From the NCBI RefSeq assembly GCF_018760785.1, contig NZ_JAHHZO010000006.1, forward strand, positions 186,001 to 250,000: a stretch of 64,000 bases of DNA, read 5' to 3'. Both the position numbers and the translations under genes were made by a program. The notes beneath the pieces were generated by a model, which was given only the letters and a program-made list of their open reading frames with translations, did not search any database and was not told where the DNA came from. Below, piece after piece: positions 19,260-30,690 of this stretch. Every line of letters begins with the position of its first letter. The stretch's first letter is position 1. Source of the stretch: Rhizobium sp. CSW-27 (GTDB taxonomy: Bacteria; Pseudomonadota; Alphaproteobacteria; Rhizobiales; Rhizobiaceae).

Positions 19260-19415
19260 TCACATGCACCAGGCAGCCAGGCTTTGCGACATGGCCAGGA
19301 AGATCTCGGAACCGTGCCGCATCCAGCCGTAGGCGGCAAACAAGGTCGCCGATGCGAGCGCAAGGCTGACGGCAGCCATCAAGGGCAAGTTTGCAGGGGT
19401 CCGGGGTAACCTCAT
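19260..19415 (-). CDS. small membrane peptide (51 aa), unknown function
   Basis: A 51-codon open frame with AAGG placed seven bases before its ATG at 19415. The product has one hydrophobic stretch (about residues 11-30, PLMAAVSLALASATLFAAYG), followed by a WMRHGSEIFLAMSQSLAAWC-like tail ending in Cys-Met. The hydrophobic segment, good ribosome site and G/C-ending codons argue for a real gene. It lies 166 bases upstream of the SCO1-like gene on the same strand. I do not recognise a named family, and I give no function. Confidence 0.5.
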   Translation of the reverse strand: MRLPRTPANLPLMAAVSLALASATLFAAYGWMRHGSEIFLAMSQSLAAWCM

Positions 19416-19472
19416 GGCAACCTTATAGGCCAAGACTGGCGACCTGCGAAGCCATATTCCGGCATATCAGGA

Positions 19473-19488
19473 TTAACGAATGTTCAAC
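19473..19488 (+). promoter_or_regulatory. CtrA-like box upstream of the chemoreceptor gene
   Basis: TTAA, seven bases, then TCAAC: one mismatch from the alphaproteobacterial CtrA site TTAA-N7-TTAAC. It lies about 140 bases before the chemoreceptor start. CtrA controls motility and chemotaxis genes in several alphaproteobacteria. One-mismatch sites can occur by chance a few times in a window this size, so this is only a candidate. Confidence 0.3.
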
Positions 19489-19628
19489 ACCTGTCTGAGA
19501 GAGTTCGAGGAAGAGTCGCAGAGAGCCGCCGGCGCATGAACGCGCCATCCCCAGGGAGCGGCCACGGCCTGCCACACCGCTTTTCACGACATCGGTAGAA
19601 TGTTCTCAACAGGGATCCCGAGAGCCAC

Positions 19629-21593
19629 ATGACAACCATAGCCGGCAAAAGAACACTGTCCGTGAGCCACCGGCTCATGACGCTTGGCGTCACCGCCTTC
19701 GTCGGAATGGGCACCATCCTCGGGGTCGGCTGGTATCAGCAGGAACGGGTCGAGCTCGGCATCGAGCAGGCGACAGCCATATGGCAGCAGGGCAACCAGT
19801 TGAACGACATGCGCTCCGCCAGCCTCGAGATGATCCTCGCCGCCATGGACACGATCGTGGACCGTGCCGAGCGCAAGGTGCAGCCGGAGCGGGCGGAATT
19901 GATCGCGCAGACCAGCCAGATGCTGAAGGCGGGCGCGGCAACCGTGACCGGATTTGCGGCAGCGCTCGGCAAGCCCGAGATGGCGGCCAGCTTCGCCGCC
20001 GACGTGGAGCGGGTTTCGAAGGCAATTCAGGTGGATCTGACACGCCTCGTCGAGACCGGCGCGCCCGAGGACGAGTTCGACGCGATCGATGACGCCATTG
20101 ATGGCGGTGGCGAAAAGATTACCGACACCATTGTCGCGCTGCTGGAACTGGGCACGATCCAGGCCAATCAGAAGGTCGACGAGATGGAGGCGCTGGCCCG
20201 CCAGTCGCTGCAGGTACAGCTGATCTGCGGCCTCATCGCCATGGCGCTGGTCGCGCTGCTGCAGTTCATCCATGGCGGCGCCATCAAGCGCGGTGTGCGC
20301 AACGTCAAGGACAGCATGGCGCGGATCGTTGCCGGCGACTGTAAGACCCCGGTATCGGGCACCGACGGAACGGACGAGCTGGGCGACATGGCGCGCGCCA
20401 CGGAGATCTTCCGCCAGGCGGCGCTGGAGAAGATCCGGCTGGAGCAGGAGACATCCGACGAACGCGCCCGCGTGGAGCAGGAAACACAGGCGCGCGAGGC
20501 GGTTCAGCGTGCCGATTCTGAGGCGATCCGCGCGGCCACGCAGGCGCTCGCCACGGCACTGACCCGGCTGTCGGAAGGCGATCTCGACACCACCATCGAG
20601 CGCCCCTTCCGCGAGGATCTCGAGCCGGTCCGCGCCGACTTCAACAAGCTGACGGCAAAGCTCAGGCTGATCATGACGGAGATCGCCGGCAGTTCCAGCT
20701 CGATCCAGGCCAATGCCCAGCAGATGCGCTCCGCCGCCGACGACCTGGCCAAGCGGACCGAACAGCAGGCCGCCTCGCTGGAGGAAACCTCGGCCGCCCT
20801 CGAGCAGATCACCCGTACGGTGCGCACCGCCACGGAACGCGCCGAAGGCGCAAGCCAGCTGGTCAGCAATGCCAAGGATTTCGCCGAATCCTCCTCGCAT
20901 GTGGTGACCGATGCCATGGCGGCGATGGAACGCATCGAGGATGCCACCGGCGAGATCGGCAAGATCATCAACGTGGTCGAGGAGATCGCCTTCCAGACCA
21001 ACCTTCTGGCGCTGAACGCCGGCGTCGAGGCCGCCCGTGCCGGGGAAGCCGGCAAGGGTTTTGCCGTCGTTGCCCAGGAAGTGCGCGAGCTTGCCGGCCG
21101 CGCCGCGGGAGCTGCCAAGGACATCAAGTCGCTCGTCACCCGCTCCAGCGCCGAGGTTCAGACCGGCGTCGAGCTGGTGAAGGCCACCGGCGATGCCCTG
21201 CATCGCATCGGCGACGACGTGCTGAAGATCAACGACGATGTCGGCGCTATCGTCACCTCCGCCCGCGAACAGTTCATCGGCCTGTCGGAGATCAACTCCG
21301 CCATCAGCCAGATGGACCAGACGACGCAGCAGAACGCCGCCATGGTCGAGGAAACCAATGCCGCAAGCCACACGCTGGCCGGCGATGCCGACAATCTGAC
21401 CCGCCTGATGGCGCAGTTCCGCATGGATACCAGCGCCCGCCCGCGCGCCGTCGAGCCGACGGGCGCACAGGTTCAGGCCCGTCCCTCTCCCGCCCGCAGC
21501 CTGATGAACAGGGTCGCGAGCGCCATTTCCAGCAGCAGCCCCGCCGCAAGGTCGCTTGCGACGGCAACCAGAGAAAAATGGGAAGAGTTTTGA
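19629..21593 (+). CDS. methyl-accepting chemotaxis protein
   Basis: A 654-residue transmembrane chemoreceptor. TM1 is about residues 17-34, the periplasmic helical sensor domain about 35-193, TM2 about 194-214, with a HAMP region and linker from about 217. A second HAMP-like segment lies near 310-350. The highly conserved hairpin tip is EEIAFQTNLLALNAGVEAAR with GFAVVAQEVRELA. The protein ends in KWEEF, fitting the xWxxF tether that recruits CheR/CheB for adaptational methylation. The ligand is unknown. Its stop is two bases before the cheW start, so the pair is coupled and separate from any main che operon. Confidence 0.95.
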   Translation: MTTIAGKRTLSVSHRLMTLGVTAFVGMGTILGVGWYQQERVELGIEQATAIWQQGNQLNDMRSASLEMILAAMDTIVDRAERKVQPERAELIAQTSQMLKAGAATVTGFAAALGKPEMAASFAADVERVSKAIQVDLTRLVETGAPEDEFDAIDDAIDGGGEKITDTIVALLELGTIQANQKVDEMEALARQSLQVQLICGLIAMALVALLQFIHGGAIKRGVRNVKDSMARIVAGDCKTPVSGTDGTDELGDMARATEIFRQAALEKIRLEQETSDERARVEQETQAREAVQRADSEAIRAATQALATALTRLSEGDLDTTIERPFREDLEPVRADFNKLTAKLRLIMTEIAGSSSSIQANAQQMRSAADDLAKRTEQQAASLEETSAALEQITRTVRTATERAEGASQLVSNAKDFAESSSHVVTDAMAAMERIEDATGEIGKIINVVEEIAFQTNLLALNAGVEAARAGEAGKGFAVVAQEVRELAGRAAGAAKDIKSLVTRSSAEVQTGVELVKATGDALHRIGDDVLKINDDVGAIVTSAREQFIGLSEINSAISQMDQTTQQNAAMVEETNAASHTLAGDADNLTRLMAQFRMDTSARPRAVEPTGAQVQARPSPARSLMNRVASAISSSSPAARSLATATREKWEEF

Positions 21594-21595
21594 CC

Positions 21596-22060
21596 ATGAC
21601 CAATGCCATCAAGCAGTCCGGCGCCTATCTCGAAATCGTATCCTTCCATCTCGGCGATCAGGAATTCTGCATCGACATCATGGCCATCCGCGAAATCCGC
21701 GGCTGGGCCCCGGTGACGCCGATGCCGCATACGCCGCCCTACGTGCTCGGCCTCATCAACCTGCGCGGCGCGGTGATCCCGGTCATCGACATGGCCTGCC
21801 GCCTCGGCATGAAGATGACCGAGCCGTCGGAACGCGCCGCCATCATCGTCACCGACATTGCCGGCAAACTGGTCGGCCTGCTGGTGGAACAGGTGTCCGA
21901 CATGATGACCATCAAGAGCGAGGACCTGCAGCCGGCCCCGGAAATCATTCCAGAAGCGCAGCGCGCCTTCTGCCGGGGTATCGTGGCGCTGGAAAAGACC
22001 ATGGTCTGCTTCCTCAACCTCGACACGGTGATTGCCGACGAACTGGCCCAGGCTGCCTGA
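21596..22060 (+). CDS. cheW: chemotaxis coupling protein CheW
   Basis: 154 residues from the ATG at 21596. An earlier in-frame ATG at 21578 lies inside the receptor gene; I prefer 21596 because GGAAGAG precedes it. It is a typical CheW SH3-like double-barrel adaptor linking receptors to CheA: FCIDIMAIREIRGW, PPYVLGLINLRGAVIPVIDM and VGLLVEQVSDM are conserved. It directly follows its own receptor gene and is followed by a terminator. Confidence 0.94.
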   Translation: MTNAIKQSGAYLEIVSFHLGDQEFCIDIMAIREIRGWAPVTPMPHTPPYVLGLINLRGAVIPVIDMACRLGMKMTEPSERAAIIVTDIAGKLVGLLVEQVSDMMTIKSEDLQPAPEIIPEAQRAFCRGIVALEKTMVCFLNLDTVIADELAQAA

Positions 22061-22107
22061 GCCGGATCACCCGAGAGACGCAACTGCGCTGCATGCTGGA
22101 TGGCGCT

Positions 22108-22131
22108 GCCCCGGTTTCCCACCGGGGCTTT
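22108..22131 (+). terminator. rho-independent terminator after cheW
   Basis: A perfect 8-bp stem (GCCCCGGT at 22108-22115 and ACCGGGGC at 22121-22128) with loop TTCCC is followed by a short T run. The position 47 bases after the cheW stop fits the end of the receptor-cheW unit. Confidence 0.65.
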
Positions 22132-22154
22132 CGTCGTTGCGCGGCCCGGCCCGC

Positions 22155-22658
22155 CTATTTCGGCGCGCCGCCCTTCCAGACCACGGGCTGGTTGAACAGC
22201 GGCACCGTGGAAATTGCCATCTTGGCGGAACCATCCACGATCTGGCGGGAATGTACGAGATAGATCAGCGTGTTGTTGGCCTTGTCATAGATCCGGTTGA
22301 CGACGAGCTTCTTCCAGATCAGCGACATGCCCTGCTTGAAGACCTCCTCGCCCTCCTTCGAAAGATCGATATTGCCGATCTCGATCGGTCCCGTCTGGCG
22401 GCAGGCGATGGAATTGTTGGAGGGGTCCTCGAACCAGTTGCCGTTCTTCAGGCGGTCCAGCATGCCGCGATCGAAATAGGTCACATGGCAGGTCACGCCC
22501 GTCACCTTGGGATCGGTGAGCGCATCGACGATGATGTCATTGCCCATCCAGTCGACGCCAACCTTGCCGACCTCCTCGGCTTGGGCACTGACGAGGCCGA
22601 AGCCTGCAATGGCAAGGCTGGCAGCAAGGGTGGCGGCAAGGCGGGCGGTTCGGCGCAT
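22155..22658 (-). CDS. creA: CreA family periplasmic protein
   Basis: 167 residues with a clear Sec signal peptide (about 1-27, ending AQA-EE). The mature protein matches the CreA family: EEVGKVGVDWMGNDIIVDA, DPKVTGVTCHVTYFDRG, SIACRQTGPI and TLIYLVHSRQIVDGSAKMAISTVPL. The family is conserved in proteobacteria, but its biochemical function is unknown. It converges with cheW across the terminator. Confidence 0.92.
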   Translation of the reverse strand: MRRTARLAATLAASLAIAGFGLVSAQAEEVGKVGVDWMGNDIIVDALTDPKVTGVTCHVTYFDRGMLDRLKNGNWFEDPSNNSIACRQTGPIEIGNIDLSKEGEEVFKQGMSLIWKKLVVNRIYDKANNTLIYLVHSRQIVDGSAKMAISTVPLFNQPVVWKGGAPK

Positions 22659-22928
22659 GGCGGGCTCCAGTCAGGCAAGGCTGATCAGCAGATAGGAACT
22701 GGCCGCATGATTGCAAGCGGCGGGCGCCGGGCCTTGACCTGCCGCAAAAGGAAAGCCACACTCGGCATCATGATCAAGCGCGACACCCATCTTGTGATGA
22801 CCCACACCATCCGCCCGGCAGGGCGCGTGGACGGTCGGCACATGGCCTGATCAATCCCCGCTCCCCTGCCGCGATGGCAGGGTTGGCGAATGTCCGCTCT
22901 GCCCGGGCTCCTCCGAAGGACAGACGAC

Positions 22929-23462
22929 ATGACGCAAGCCTGCTTTCCCATTGCCACAAACGCCCGATGGCCGGACGGCCTCACCATCCGCGCCCGCCTG
23001 GCCGCCGATGCCGCCGGCATTGCCTCCCTGCACAATCTGCCCGGTTACCGCCATGGCACGCTGCGCACGCCCTATCACAGCGCAGAGGAAATCCGAAAAG
23101 GCATCGAAAACCAGCCGGCCACGGTGACGGCGCTGGTCGCGGTCCTTGAGGATCAGATCGTCGGCGATATCGGGCTGACGCGCCATGCGGGACGCAGGGC
23201 GCACAGCGGCAGTTTCGGCATGGGCGTGCACGACGCCTATCGCGGACGCGGCATCGGCTCGGCGCTGCTCGGCGAAGTCGTTGCCATGGCCGACAACTGG
23301 TACAATCTGAGAAGGCTGGAAATGACCGTCTATGCCGACAATGGCGCGGCCATTGCCCTCTACCGCAAATTCGGCTTCGAGGTGGAAGGCACACTCCGCA
23401 CCTTCGCCTTCCGCGACGGCGCCTATGTGGATGCGCTGACGATGGCGCGGCTGAGGGCGTGA
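22929..23462 (+). CDS. GNAT family N-acetyltransferase
   Basis: 177 residues from the ATG at 22929, which has AAGGA eight bases upstream. It shows the GNAT acetyl-CoA-binding loop (YRGRGIGSALL, about residue 110), followed by NLRRLEMTVYADNGAAIALYRKFGFEVEGTLR, the typical motif B region of RimI/RimJ-like or PhnO-like enzymes. It transfers an acetyl group to an amine; the acceptor is unknown. It stands alone, followed by a repeat-rich intergenic region. Confidence 0.9.
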   Translation: MTQACFPIATNARWPDGLTIRARLAADAAGIASLHNLPGYRHGTLRTPYHSAEEIRKGIENQPATVTALVAVLEDQIVGDIGLTRHAGRRAHSGSFGMGVHDAYRGRGIGSALLGEVVAMADNWYNLRRLEMTVYADNGAAIALYRKFGFEVEGTLRTFAFRDGAYVDALTMARLRA

Positions 23463-23554
23463 CTTGCGTCAGTCTTGGCGCCTTGCCCTGCCTCGCAGGC
23501 CGGGTGAGGCGAGCAGGCGGCGCAGCGATGCTCCCTTCACTCTCCCGGCGCAAG

Positions 23555-23601
23555 CCCCCTCATCCGGCCCTTCGGGCCACCTTCTCCCCGAGGGGAGAAG
23601 G
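23555..23601 (+). repeat. palindromic intergenic element, left arm (RIME-like)
   Basis: It reads CCCCCTCATCCGG, then a CCCTTCGGG hairpin, then the self-complementary CCTTCTCCCC-GAGGGGAGAAGG. A near-identical copy lies in inverted orientation at 23735-23780. The composition and double-palindrome structure match the interspersed mosaic elements known from rhizobial intergenic regions. Confidence 0.75.
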
Positions 23602-23734
23602 GGTATTGCGGCAGGTGCCGACATTCCATTCGGGCGATCCGGTCGCGGCAAGTTCGCTTCGGCGCAAGCGGGTGTCCGGCACAGTGCTCCTCCCGCTGTA
23701 AGCAGGAGGACACGGAGACGCTGCGGTGCCCCTC

Positions 23735-23780
23735 CCTTCTCCCCCGCGGGGAGAAGGTGCCCGAAGGGCGGATGAGGGGG
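23735..23780 (-). repeat. palindromic intergenic element, right arm (inverted copy)
   Basis: Starting CCTTCTCCCCC and ending GGATGAGGGGG, it is nearly the reverse complement of the element at 23555-23601, differing at a few positions. The two arms flank about 133 bases of unrelated sequence. It lies directly against the heptamer repeat. Confidence 0.75.
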
Positions 23781-23784
23781 TATC

Positions 23785-23861
<77 letters not shown>

Positions 23862-23876
23862 CTTACCGCCAGCCCC

Positions 23877-26069
<2,193 letters not shown>

Positions 26070-26264
26070 TTAGACGAAACCGCTCCGCCGCAAAACGGGA
26101 AAGGCGCTGCAAAGCTCCTCATCCACACCGGCGAGACCGCTCCTGATCGCCTGCCCCGCGATGACGACAATGTGTCGCGGCGTGTCTGGACAGTCGGGAT
26201 GGCGGAGCGATAACCAGTGCATTGCATTCATATTTATATAAGCGCTTCCTCAAGGAGTTTTCCG

Positions 26265-26864
26265 ATGGCGCATAGTCTGCGCAATACAGCCTCCGCCCGC
26301 CCCTCGTCTTCGCTTGGTGATACCGTTCTGCAATACGGGCCCGTCACGCGCCTGCTGCACTGGAGCATGGCACTGCTGTTTGCCTGGCAGTTTCTCGGCA
26401 TGGGCCTTCGGCTGGCGCTGGGGCGCACGCCGCTGGTCGGTTTCTTCGTTGGCACGCATGCCTCCGTCGGGTCACTGCTGATGGCGCTGGCGGTGCTGCG
26501 CGCCCTCTGGGGCCTCGCCAATCTGAAGCGGCGCCCGCCGCATGGCGAAGGGCTCGTTGCACTCGCGGCCCGCCTCGGCCATCTCGGCCTTTATGGGTTG
26601 ATGCTGATCGTGCCAGTGCTGGCGCTGCTGCGTGCCTATGGTTCTGGCCGGGGCGTGGCCGTCTTCGGTCTGCCCGTGCTGCCGGGCGCGCCGGAAAAGG
26701 TGCAATGGATGATCGATGCCGGCAATGCGGCGCATGGCCTGCTGGCCTGGACGTTGCTTGCCATGGTCGCCGGGCATGTCGCCATGGTCGTCGTCCATCG
26801 GCATGTGTGGAAGGACGATGTGCTGCACCGCATGGCCGGGCGCCGCACGGCAACGGCACAATGA
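26265..26864 (+). CDS. cytochrome b561 family protein
   Basis: A 199-residue di-heme membrane protein with four predicted helices. Candidate heme-axial histidines are His32 (RLLHWSM), His65 (GTHASVG), His157 (AAHGLLAW) and His171 (AGHVAMV), the spacing expected of the prokaryotic b561 (Ni/Fe-hydrogenase-type) family. It probably transfers electrons in the inner membrane, for example from quinol; the partner is unknown. The ATG at 26265 follows AAGGAG by seven bases and is preceded by an A+T-rich stretch. It lies opposite to the flanking recN and ligA. Confidence 0.9.
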   Translation: MAHSLRNTASARPSSSLGDTVLQYGPVTRLLHWSMALLFAWQFLGMGLRLALGRTPLVGFFVGTHASVGSLLMALAVLRALWGLANLKRRPPHGEGLVALAARLGHLGLYGLMLIVPVLALLRAYGSGRGVAVFGLPVLPGAPEKVQWMIDAGNAAHGLLAWTLLAMVAGHVAMVVVHRHVWKDDVLHRMAGRRTATAQ

Positions 26865-26997
26865 GCGCGCCGATCTGTCGCTGAGACGGCGAGCCAGTAC
26901 CCGGAGAGTTACGACAGGCGCAAAGCCGACCTGCCGCCTCGTCGCGATTGCTGCATTGGCGCAGGCAGGCGTGCTTCGCCCCGCCGCAGGCAAAACC

Positions 26998-28671
26998 TCA
27001 GCCGTTGCCCGCCAGAAGGCTCGCAGCCGCTGCCCGTGCCTCGTCGGTCACAAAGGCGCCGGAGAGCATGCGGGCAATTTCTTCGGCCCGGTGCTCGGGC
27101 GACATGGTCGCAACCCGCGTGGCGATCTTGTCCGATCCGTCGCCGGCCGGCCCCTTGGAAATAAGCAGATGGGTCGAAGCCCGCGCTGCAACCTGCGGCG
27201 CATGGGTGACGGAGAGCACCTGCACCTTGTCCGACAGGCGCTTCAGCCGCTGGCCGATCGCATCGGCCACGGCCCCCCCCACACCGGTGTCGATCTCGTC
27301 GAAGACCAAAGTCGGCGCCGAACCGCGATCGGCGAGCGCCACCTTGAGCGCCAGCAGGAAACGCGACAGCTCGCCGCCTGAGGCCACCTTCATGATCGGG
27401 CCGGGCCGTGTGCCGGGGTTGGTCTGCACGTGGAATTCCACCGTGTCGATGCCTTCGGCCGCCGCATTGTCCGGATCGGCGGTGACATTGACCATGAAGC
27501 GGGCACGTTCCAGCTTCAATGCCGGCAGTTCCGCCATCACCGCGTCGGCAAGCGCGGATGCCCCGTATTGCCGCTTTTCGGAAAGCGCACGGGCGGCCTT
27601 GTCGAAGGCGGCGCGCGTGGCCTCTGCCGCTTTTTCCAGCTGGCCGAGCCGCTCCTCGCCGGCATCGAGATCGGCAAGATCCGCCACCATCTTTTCCGCC
27701 AGCGCCGGCAGGTCGGTCACCGCAACGGAATATTTTCGGCTTGCGGCACGCAGTGCAAACAGACGCTCCTCGACCCGCTCCAGCTCGCGCGGATCGAATT
27801 CGGTGCGCCGAAGCGCGGCCTCCACCTCCATCTGCGCGTTGGAGAGGTTGTCGAGCGCCGAATCGAGCAGTTGAACCGTTTCTTCCAGCAGGCCCGGAGC
27901 CTCGTGGCTCTTGCGCTCCAGCCGGCGCACCAGCGAGGCAATCAGCGGAACCGGCGAGGCATTGCCGTTCAGAAATTCGGACGCTTCGGCGATATCGCCG
28001 GCAATACGCTCGGATTTCTGCATGCGGGCGCGCTGTTCGGCCAGTTCGTCCTCCTCACCGTCACGTGGCCTCAAGGCCTGCAATTCCTCGACGGAGGCAC
28101 GCAGATAATCCGCCTCGCGGGCAGCGGCCTCGACGCGCGAACGATGCGTCTTCAGCGCCCGCTCGGCCTCCCGCCAGCTGCGGTAAAGGGCGGAGACCTC
28201 CGTCACCTCGTCGGCCAGCCCGGCAAAGGCATCGAGCAGCATGCGATGGGCATTGATGTCGACCAGCGCCCGGTCGTCGTGCTGACCGTGGATTTCCACC
28301 AGCATCTGCCCCACCTGGCGCATCAGCTGCACGCTGACCGGCTGGTCATTGATGGAGGCCTTGGTGCGCCCGTCGGCCGACTGCATGCGCCGGAAGATCA
28401 GGTCTCCCTCGTCATCCAGTCCGTTTTCCCTCAGGAGAAGGCGCGCCGGGTGGCTGGCGCCGACATCGAAGACGGCCGTAACCTGTCCCCTGTCGAGGCC
28501 ATGGCGCACAAGCCCGCCATCGCCGCGCCCGCCAAGGGCCAGCGACAGGGAGTCGAGCAGGATGGATTTGCCGGCCCCGGTTTCGCCCGTCAGGACGGAG
28601 AGGCCACTCTCGAAGCCGAGGTCCAGCCGCTCGATCAGGACGATATCGCGGATCGACAACTGGATAAGCAT
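26998..28671 (-). CDS. recN: DNA repair protein RecN
   Basis: 557 residues, an SMC-like ATPase for double-strand-break repair. N-terminal Walker A is GETGAGKSILLD near residue 30; long coiled coils fill about 150-370; the C-terminal half carries the ABC signature region (ASGGELSRFLLALK) and Walker B (LVFDEIDTGVGG). The frame is open 17 codons further upstream, but the ATG at 28671 has GGGAA nearby and gives the canonical MLIQLSIRDIVLIE start. It lies 11 bases after bamD, so bamD-recN is one unit. Confidence 0.96.
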   Translation of the reverse strand: MLIQLSIRDIVLIERLDLGFESGLSVLTGETGAGKSILLDSLSLALGGRGDGGLVRHGLDRGQVTAVFDVGASHPARLLLRENGLDDEGDLIFRRMQSADGRTKASINDQPVSVQLMRQVGQMLVEIHGQHDDRALVDINAHRMLLDAFAGLADEVTEVSALYRSWREAERALKTHRSRVEAAAREADYLRASVEELQALRPRDGEEDELAEQRARMQKSERIAGDIAEASEFLNGNASPVPLIASLVRRLERKSHEAPGLLEETVQLLDSALDNLSNAQMEVEAALRRTEFDPRELERVEERLFALRAASRKYSVAVTDLPALAEKMVADLADLDAGEERLGQLEKAAEATRAAFDKAARALSEKRQYGASALADAVMAELPALKLERARFMVNVTADPDNAAAEGIDTVEFHVQTNPGTRPGPIMKVASGGELSRFLLALKVALADRGSAPTLVFDEIDTGVGGAVADAIGQRLKRLSDKVQVLSVTHAPQVAARASTHLLISKGPAGDGSDKIATRVATMSPEHRAEEIARMLSGAFVTDEARAAAASLLAGNG

Positions 28672-28682
28672 GGTGTTCCCGT

Positions 28683-29549
28683 TCAGGCGCCGATCAGCTT
28701 GGCCCCGGCGCGAGAAATCCACGAGTCGCGGTTCTCACGCGGCTCCAAGCCGCCGCCCTTCAGCAGCTTGAAGGAATCGCTGTACCACTGGCTGTCCGGA
28801 TAGTTGTGGCCCAGCACCGCCGCCGCCGTCTGTGCCTCTTCCGTCACGCCCATGGCATAATAGGCCTCCACGAGGCGCGCCAGCGCCTCTTCGACCTGAT
28901 TGGTGTTGCCGTAGTTCTCGACCACGTTGCGGAAGCGGGCAATGGCCGCCAGATATTCCTTGCGCTCGAGATAATAGCGACCGATCTGCATTTCCTTGCC
29001 GGCGAGCTGGTCGCGGGCAAAGCGGATCTTGGCCTGCGCATCCTCGACATATTCCGACTTCGGATAGTTGGTCACGACCTTCTGCATCGCATCGATGGTG
29101 CTGCGGGACATCTTCTGGTCCTGCGTCACATCGACGATCTGCTTCGAATAGGACAGGCCGACCAGATACTGCACATAGGCCGAATCATCAGACTGCGGAT
29201 ACTGCTTGATGTAGCGGTTGCCCGTCGAGACCGCCTCCTCGTAACGCCCCAGGCGATACTTGGTGAAGGTGCTCATCACCAACGCCTTGCGCGCCCAGTC
29301 GGTGAACGGATTCTGCTTGTCGATGGCGTCGAACTTGCGGCTCGCCTCCGCCAGATTGCCGGCCTTCATGTTGGCCAGGCCCTGGTTGTAGAGCTGCTCC
29401 GGCGGGTCGGTATTGAGACCGAGCTTGGTGATGTCGATGTCCGGGTCTGACTGGCAAGCGGTCACCAGAAGGCTGGTGCCGACCAAAAGCAGGGACACCG
29501 CGGCAATGCGCGCCGTGTTCCTTATTCCAACAGACTTCGTCTCAGTCAT
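28683..29549 (-). CDS. bamD: outer membrane assembly lipoprotein BamD
   Basis: 288 residues. A lipoprotein signal peptide ends in the lipobox LVTAC (about residues 28-32), followed by TPR repeats through about residue 250 ([38 protein letters not shown]). BamD is the essential BamA partner inserting beta-barrel proteins into the outer membrane. I chose the ATG at 29549 (GGGAA eight bases upstream) rather than the GTG seven codons earlier. A terminator separates it from lpxC, so it needs its own promoter. Confidence 0.95.
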   Translation of the reverse strand: MTETKSVGIRNTARIAAVSLLLVGTSLLVTACQSDPDIDITKLGLNTDPPEQLYNQGLANMKAGNLAEASRKFDAIDKQNPFTDWARKALVMSTFTKYRLGRYEEAVSTGNRYIKQYPQSDDSAYVQYLVGLSYSKQIVDVTQDQKMSRSTIDAMQKVVTNYPKSEYVEDAQAKIRFARDQLAGKEMQIGRYYLERKEYLAAIARFRNVVENYGNTNQVEEALARLVEAYYAMGVTEEAQTAAAVLGHNYPDSQWYSDSFKLLKGGGLEPRENRDSWISRAGAKLIGA

Positions 29550-29681
29550 TCGACAGTTCCCGATTGTCACGCGATGTTACATCGTCCGCCCGAGAGGCCT
29601 TGTAGCCATAAAGGAAGCGACAGAGCAACGCAATGATGGCGCTTTGACGCAAATTTATGGCGGGCGGAAGAGCCTGTTTGC

Positions 29682-29712
29682 AAAAAGAAAGGCCGCCTCG
29701 AAGGAGACGGCC
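29682..29712 (-). terminator. rho-independent terminator after lpxC
   Basis: A 9-bp stem (29704-29712 with 29691-29699, one G-T wobble) and four-base loop lie 25 bases after the lpxC stop. On the minus strand it is followed by a nine-base pyrimidine-T tract (TTTCTTTTT). Confidence 0.85.
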
Positions 29713-29736
29713 CGGCTCGACGGTGCTTGCGGCTTC

Positions 29737-30690
29737 TCAGCCGGCCCAGGGGGCAAATTCTGCCGCGCTGACCGCGACGAATTCGCGGGCACGCACCCGC
29801 TGGCTGCGCATCGGCGCCTCGACGACCTCATAGGCCGAGCGATCGCTGAGCAGCGCCTTCAGTGCATTGGCGTTCATCTTGTGGCCACCGCGATAGGAGC
29901 GGTAGCAGCCGATGAACTGGGCGCCGGCCAGCGCCAGATCGCCCACGGCATCGAGTGTCTTGTGGCGCACGAACTCGTCCGCATAGCGCAGGCCCTCGAC
30001 ATTGACGACCGTGTCGTCATCCGAGATCACCACCGAGTTTTCCAGCGAGGAGCCGAGTGCGAAACCGGCAGCCCACAGGCGTTCCACATCACGCATGAAA
30101 CCGAAGGTGCGGGCGCGCGACAACTGATCGCGGAACACCTGCGCCGTCAGGTCGCCCTGCCAGGACTGGCGGCCGATCAGCGGCGAATCGAAATCGATCT
30201 CCACCTCGAAGCGGGTGCCGTCATAGGGGCGGAACTCCGACCAGGAGGCACCCGAATCAATGCGCACCGGCTTCAGAACGCGGATATAGCGGCGCTTCTC
30301 GCCGAGATTGACGATACCGGCCTGCTCGATGGCCTCGATGAAGGGGAAGGACGAGCCGTCCATGATCGGCATTTCGGCGCCATCCACCTCCACCACCACA
30401 TTGTCGAGGCCGAGCGCGTAGAGCGCTGCCATCACATGCTCGATCGTCGCGACCGCACGGGTGAGCGAGGCGCCGAGAACGGTGCAGAGATCGGTATTGC
30501 CGACATTCGATGAGACCGCCCGGTACTCGGCCGTGCTGCCATCGGCGAACTGGCGACTGAAGACAACGCCGGTGCCCGCTTCGGCAGGCTGGAAGGTGAT
30601 GGAAACGGGGCTTCCGGAATGAACACCGATGCCCGACAGCGTGACGGGAGTGGCGATTGTCGTCTGAAAGCCCAGAAGTCCGAGTGTCAT
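29737..30690 (-). CDS. lpxC: UDP-3-O-acyl-N-acetylglucosamine deacetylase LpxC
   Basis: A 317-residue zinc amidase catalysing the committed step of lipid A synthesis. Diagnostic segments are SGIGVHSG near residue 20, the zinc-site IEHVMAALYALGLDN (His near 84), and HKTLDAVGDLALAG, which supplies the second zinc His and Asp. The length is normal. The ribosome site before the ATG (AAAGGC) is weak. In the usual alphaproteobacterial order it follows ftsZ; here a rightward gene intervenes, so lpxC must be transcribed from the 30691-31003 region. Confidence 0.96.
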   Translation of the reverse strand: MTLGLLGFQTTIATPVTLSGIGVHSGSPVSITFQPAEAGTGVVFSRQFADGSTAEYRAVSSNVGNTDLCTVLGASLTRAVATIEHVMAALYALGLDNVVVEVDGAEMPIMDGSSFPFIEAIEQAGIVNLGEKRRYIRVLKPVRIDSGASWSEFRPYDGTRFEVEIDFDSPLIGRQSWQGDLTAQVFRDQLSRARTFGFMRDVERLWAAGFALGSSLENSVVISDDDTVVNVEGLRYADEFVRHKTLDAVGDLALAGAQFIGCYRSYRGGHKMNANALKALLSDRSAYEVVEAPMRSQRVRAREFVAVSAAEFAPWAG

